Origin: Salinicola peritrichatus
GTDB lineage: Bacteria; Pseudomonadota; Gammaproteobacteria; Pseudomonadales; Halomonadaceae
Direction: 5' to 3'
Assembly: GCF_003206715.1 (NCBI RefSeq)
Contig: NZ_PZJU01000059.1
Coordinates: 1 to 48,189 of the forward strand
DNA: 48,189 nt
Part shown: positions 45,396 to 48,189 of the stretch, piece after piece
Layout of the letters: every line of letters starts with the position of its first letter
Numbering within the stretch: position 1 is the stretch's first letter
Program-made: the position numbers and the translations under genes
The notes under the pieces: generated by a model
The model's input: only the letters and a program-made list of their open reading frames with translations
Databases searched by the model: none
What the model was told of the DNA's origin: nothing

Positions 45396-46255
45396 TTCAC
45401 GCCCGCCGTCGCCGTGCGAGGAATATCGACGGTCGTTTCGTCACCGGGCGCGGGCTTCCCCAGTACCCGGCGCAACACTCGCGTCTCGATTTCGGAAACG
45501 CCGGGTGAAGAGGGTTCGCGCGGCCGGGGGAGAGGAACCTCGATATCCATGCCGACGTGACCCTGCTCGAGCACGATGACGCGATCGGCCAATTGCACCG
45601 CTTCCGGCACGTCGTGGGTCACCAGCAGCACCGTGAAGCCGTGTTGCTGCCATAGCCGCTCGATCAGGCTCTGCATCTCGAGACGCGTCAGCGCATCCAA
45701 GGCGCCGAGGGGCTCGTCGAGTAACAGAAGCCTGGGCTGATGAATCAGCGCCCTGGCCAGGGCCACGCGCTGTTTCTGGCCGCCCGATAGCTGTGCCGGC
45801 CAGACATTCGCCTTGTCAGCCAGTCCCACTTCCCGAAGCGCATCCAGCGCACGGGGTTTCCAATCCCCTTTGAGGCCCAGGCCAACGTTGTGCAGCACAC
45901 TCTTCCAGGGCAACAACCGGGCATCCTGGAACATCAGGCGCGTATCGGCCGAGTGCGTGCCGAGTCGTATGCCTGCGGCGGCAATGTTGCCGCTGGAGAC
46001 CGATTCGAGCCCGGCCAGCATCCGCAGCAGCGTGCTCTTGCCGCAACCACTGCGTCCCACGATGGCGACGAACTGTCCGGCGGGCACATGCAGATCGATT
46101 CCTTGCAGAACTTGGAGCTCGCCGAAGCGCTTGCCGACATCGGTAAGGTCCAGTGTGGTGGCGTTGTTCTTCTCTGTCTGACGACGTGGATGGTAAGACT
46201 CGATGGCAACATCAGTGGCTTGGAAACGATCTCGCGTCGCGCTGTAGGCGTTCAT
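45392..46255 (-). CDS. ssuB: SsuB-type sulfonate ABC ATPase
   Basis: A 287-residue ATPase. Walker A is [10 protein letters not shown]-loop [20 protein letters not shown], signature LSGGQKQR, Walker [16 protein letters not shown] and switch histidine VTHDVPEA. It drives sulfonate import through SsuC. The start at 46255 is supported by an ATGA overlap with the ssuC stop codon and by gggag seven bases upstream; the longer reading frame from 46297 would reach into ssuC. The C-terminus overlaps the thiol dioxygenase start by four bases. Confidence 0.94.
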   Translation of the reverse strand: MNAYSATRDRFQATDVAIESYHPRRQTEKNNATTLDLTDVGKRFGELQVLQGIDLHVPAGQFVAIVGRSGCGKSTLLRMLAGLESVSSGNIAAAGIRLGTHSADTRLMFQDARLLPWKSVLHNVGLGLKGDWKPRALDALREVGLADKANVWPAQLSGGQKQRVALARALIHQPRLLLLDEPLGALDALTRLEMQSLIERLWQQHGFTVLLVTHDVPEAVQLADRVIVLEQGHVGMDIEVPLPRPREPSSPGVSEIETRVLRRVLGKPAPGDETTVDIPRTATAGVK

Positions 46256-47040
46256 GTGGCGGCTCCCTGAGAGTAGGCGGGGTTCCAGCGCAGCCAACGG
46301 CGTTCGAGGAAACGCGCGGCCTCGTCGGCGAGTTTGCCGAGAATGGCGTAGAGCACGATGGCAAGTACCACGACATCGGTCTGCAAAAACTCGCGTGCGT
46401 TCATGGCCAGATAGCCGATCCCTGAATTGGCGGAAATCGTTTCAGCGACGATCAGAGTCAACCACATCAAGCCCAAGGAGTAGCGAACGCCGACGAGGAT
46501 GGATGGCATGGCACCGGGAAGAACCACGTTGGTGAATAGGGACCAACCGGATAGACCGTAGCTGCGGGCCATTTCCATGAGGTTGGCATCGATGCTGCGG
46601 ATACCGTGGAAAGTATTGAGGTAGATCGGGAAGGCCGTGCCCAGTACGACCAGAAATATCTTCGCCGTCTCATCGATTCCAAACCACAGAATGACCAGGG
46701 GAATCAGCGCCAGATGCGGAATGTTCCTGATCATTTGCACTGTGCTATCGAGCAATTTTTCTCCCCAGTACGAGAGACCGCTGATCAATCCGAGGATGAG
46801 GCCGATGCCACCACCAATGAGAAACCCCAATGCTGCCCGCTGGAAGCTGATGAGGAGATGATGGATGAGCTCACCGCTCTTGGTGAGACTCCAGCCTGCC
46901 TCGATGACGGCGGAAGGGGCGGGCATGACACGGCTGGAGATCCAACCGGAGGATACCGCCAGTTGCCAGATGAGCACTATGGCGATTGGGACAAGCCAGG
47001 GGAGGGCGCTATCCAGCGTGCGTCGATTGATCGAAACCAT
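46252..47040 (-). CDS. ssuC: SsuC-type sulfonate ABC permease
   Basis: A 262-residue six-helix permease. EAA-like loop: [52 protein letters not shown]. First helix: [18 protein letters not shown]. The ATG at 47040 has gaggaa eight bases upstream and starts just before the first helix; the open frame continues 45 codons upstream into the AT-rich promoter region and that extension is not credible. It is the first gene of the ssu operon, whose order here is ssuC-ssuB-thiol dioxygenase-ssuA-ssuD. Confidence 0.93.
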   Translation of the reverse strand: MVSINRRTLDSALPWLVPIAIVLIWQLAVSSGWISSRVMPAPSAVIEAGWSLTKSGELIHHLLISFQRAALGFLIGGGIGLILGLISGLSYWGEKLLDSTVQMIRNIPHLALIPLVILWFGIDETAKIFLVVLGTAFPIYLNTFHGIRSIDANLMEMARSYGLSGWSLFTNVVLPGAMPSILVGVRYSLGLMWLTLIVAETISANSGIGYLAMNAREFLQTDVVVLAIVLYAILGKLADEAARFLERRWLRWNPAYSQGAAT

Positions 47041-47590
47041 CTGCGTGTTCCTCGATGCAGAGTCATGATGTCGTGAAGGCTCGAGGAAAAATAACAGCGT
47101 CCGGTAGCGCCGGCTAAATGAGAAATAAAGAATTGGATATACAGCGGATGGTTTTAGATCTAAATAGCAATTCATGAAAAGTAATTCAGTATTTATTCAA
47201 AGTCATTCTGGCTATGTCAGGGATGAATGGTGGTATAGACTTCTCAGTCCCACGTCGAAAATTTCGCCAGTGAAGAATGCTGCTGAATATTTTATGGCAT
47301 CGAGGACTTTCGAAAAAAATCTGGAGGAGTAGCGTAGATCGGCCATCCGTTGCTACTGGCTCCGACATTTTGTCGATTAACTTATTACCCTGCTGAATAA
47401 AGTGAATTTTTTAGAGTATCAATATCGAAATCCAAATAAATTTATACTAAATATTTGCAGATGATTTGGTTGAGCCTTTGTTAAGGTCGATAGGTGATGA
47501 GTCATGAATTTTTCTTGGTTATTGTCATATGTCATTTAATAAAAATAAAAAGGCGTCATAAGTCGGCCTTGTTTTCAGGAGCTCTATTCC
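47041..47590. promoter_or_regulatory. Long AT-rich divergent promoter of the ssu operon and rhodanese gene
   Basis: This 550-base gap is clearly AT-rich compared with the rest of the window (for example ccaaataaatttatactaaatatttgcag near 47434). It lies between divergent sulfur genes. No reading frame in it looks like a gene. It probably contains binding sites for a sulfur regulator such as CysB, but I cannot identify a particular one. The rhodanese ribosome binding site aggag (47578-47582) lies at the end. Confidence 0.5.
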
Positions 47591-48189
47591 ATGTCTTACC
47601 CCGTACGCCATTATCATCAGATTCGCCAGGCTTTGCTCGACAAGCAGGAACTGGCATTGATCGATGTTCGCGAGGAAGCCAGCTATGCCGAGGGGCATCC
47701 GTTGTTTGCGGTGAATATCCCCTTGTCGCGACTGGAACTCGACATCTACGCGCGTATTCCCCGATCGGAGACGCCTATCACTCTCTACGACGATGGCGAA
47801 GGGTTGGCCGAGCGAGCGGTGCGAAAACTACGCGACTTTGGGTATCGGAACGTCGCGATATTGGCGGGTGGGGTGGCGGGATGGCGTGAAGCAGGAGGCG
47901 AGTTGTTCCGCGATGTTAATGCCCCGAGCAAGGCCTTCGGTGAACTGGTGGAGCATCAACAAGGAACGCAATCGTTATCGGCCGAGGTCAAGCGGTTGAT
48001 CGATGAGGGAGAAAACATCGCGATCCTCGATGCCCGGCGTTTCGATGAGTATCACACCATGAGCATCCCGGGAGGCGTGAGCGTGCCGGGTGCCGAACTG
48101 ACGCTCAGGGTCGACGACTTGGTGCCCGATCCCGAAACTCGGGTGATCGTCAACTGTGCCGGCCGCACGCGTAGCACCCGAGTTCGACA
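47591..48189 (+). CDS. Multidomain rhodanese-type sulfurtransferase, cut by the window end
   Basis: The frame is open from ATG 47591 (aggag eight bases upstream) to the end of the window: 199 codons and incomplete. It encodes one complete and one nearly complete rhodanese domain. Domain 1 (about 10-110) has LALIDVREEASYAEGHPLFAVNIPL, but the active-site position in LYDDGEG carries Asp67 instead of Cys, so it is probably inactive. Domain 2 (about 130 onward) has IAILDARRFDEYHTMSIPGGVSVPGAEL and the active-site loop NCAGRTRS with Cys189. Such multi-rhodanese proteins of about 500 residues transfer sulfane sulfur. Divergent placement from ssu and next to a thiol dioxygenase suggests a role in sulfane or thiosulfate handling. 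The gene continues beyond the window. Confidence 0.9.
   Translation, partial: MSYPVRHYHQIRQALLDKQELALIDVREEASYAEGHPLFAVNIPLSRLELDIYARIPRSETPITLYDDGEGLAERAVRKLRDFGYRNVAILAGGVAGWREAGGELFRDVNAPSKAFGELVEHQQGTQSLSAEVKRLIDEGENIAILDARRFDEYHTMSIPGGVSVPGAELTLRVDDLVPDPETRVIVNCAGRTRSTRVR

Noticed and set aside
47186-47368. A 60-codon minus-strand frame in the AT-rich promoter region
   Set aside because: No ribosome binding site, no domain pattern, and it lies in a divergent promoter.

Overview
The window is a 48.2 kb stretch of a GC-rich gammaproteobacterial chromosome. Gene content and gene order (lgt, thyA-folA, a 16-stranded-type porin, plsB, acs, TRAP transporters, several sulfonate genes, family-specific intergenic repeats) suggest a Halomonadaceae-type marine or halophilic heterotroph such as Halomonas or Salinicola. 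That placement is an inference from gene style; no rRNA or other taxonomic marker is present. I see no rRNA, tRNA, transposase, prophage or CRISPR array.

Layout. 0-4.1 kb: housekeeping genes lgt, an RHH/ParE toxin-antitoxin pair, thyA-folA and a ProQ/FinO-type RNA chaperone. 4.5-7.4 kb: a general porin, then a run of consecutive hairpins and a toxin-antitoxin patch (HigBA, a frameshifted HigA relic, ParDE). 7.6-11.9 kb: a polyamine-type ABC transporter (binding protein, ATPase, two permeases). 11.9-15.6 kb: phospholipid genes plsB and a ClsB-like cardiolipin synthase. 15.6-20.8 kb: a UPF0149 protein, a SprT-like metalloprotease, acs, a candidate structured small RNA, a NarL-type response regulator and a membrane protein. 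20.9-27.9 kb: an organic-acid module with a HbpS/GlcG-like protein, a divergent GntR regulator, a DctPQM TRAP transporter, an enoyl-CoA hydratase and a CaiB-type CoA transferase. 27.9-31.2 kb: a LysR regulator, serine dehydratase and a Crp/Fnr regulator. 31.2-34.4 kb: a LysR regulator and the glutathione-dependent formaldehyde pathway. 34.7-36.3 kb: a lipoprotein phospholipase-D/ClsC-like enzyme.

36.3-48.2 kb is a sulfur-scavenging island with two organosulfur systems. One is a TauD-type dioxygenase divergent from a TauABC-like transporter operon that ends in a protein resembling a catalytically dead EAL domain. The other is an ssu operon in the order ssuC-ssuB-thiol dioxygenase-ssuA-ssuD, followed after a bidirectional terminator by a second, separately transcribed ssuA. 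It is divergent from a multidomain rhodanese that runs off the window. Together these genes would import sulfonates, release sulfite by TauD- or SsuD-type oxygenation, and process thiol or sulfane sulfur. The thiol dioxygenase and the degenerate EAL protein are the unexpected members.

Non-coding structure is prominent. Four related copies of a roughly 140-180 bp element with imperfect inverted ends lie between genes, two of them inside apparent operons. Two composite repeats carry heptamer tandem arrays. A 20-bp perfect palindrome upstream of the TRAP operon shares 14 bp with the gntR promoter, which predicts a small local regulon.
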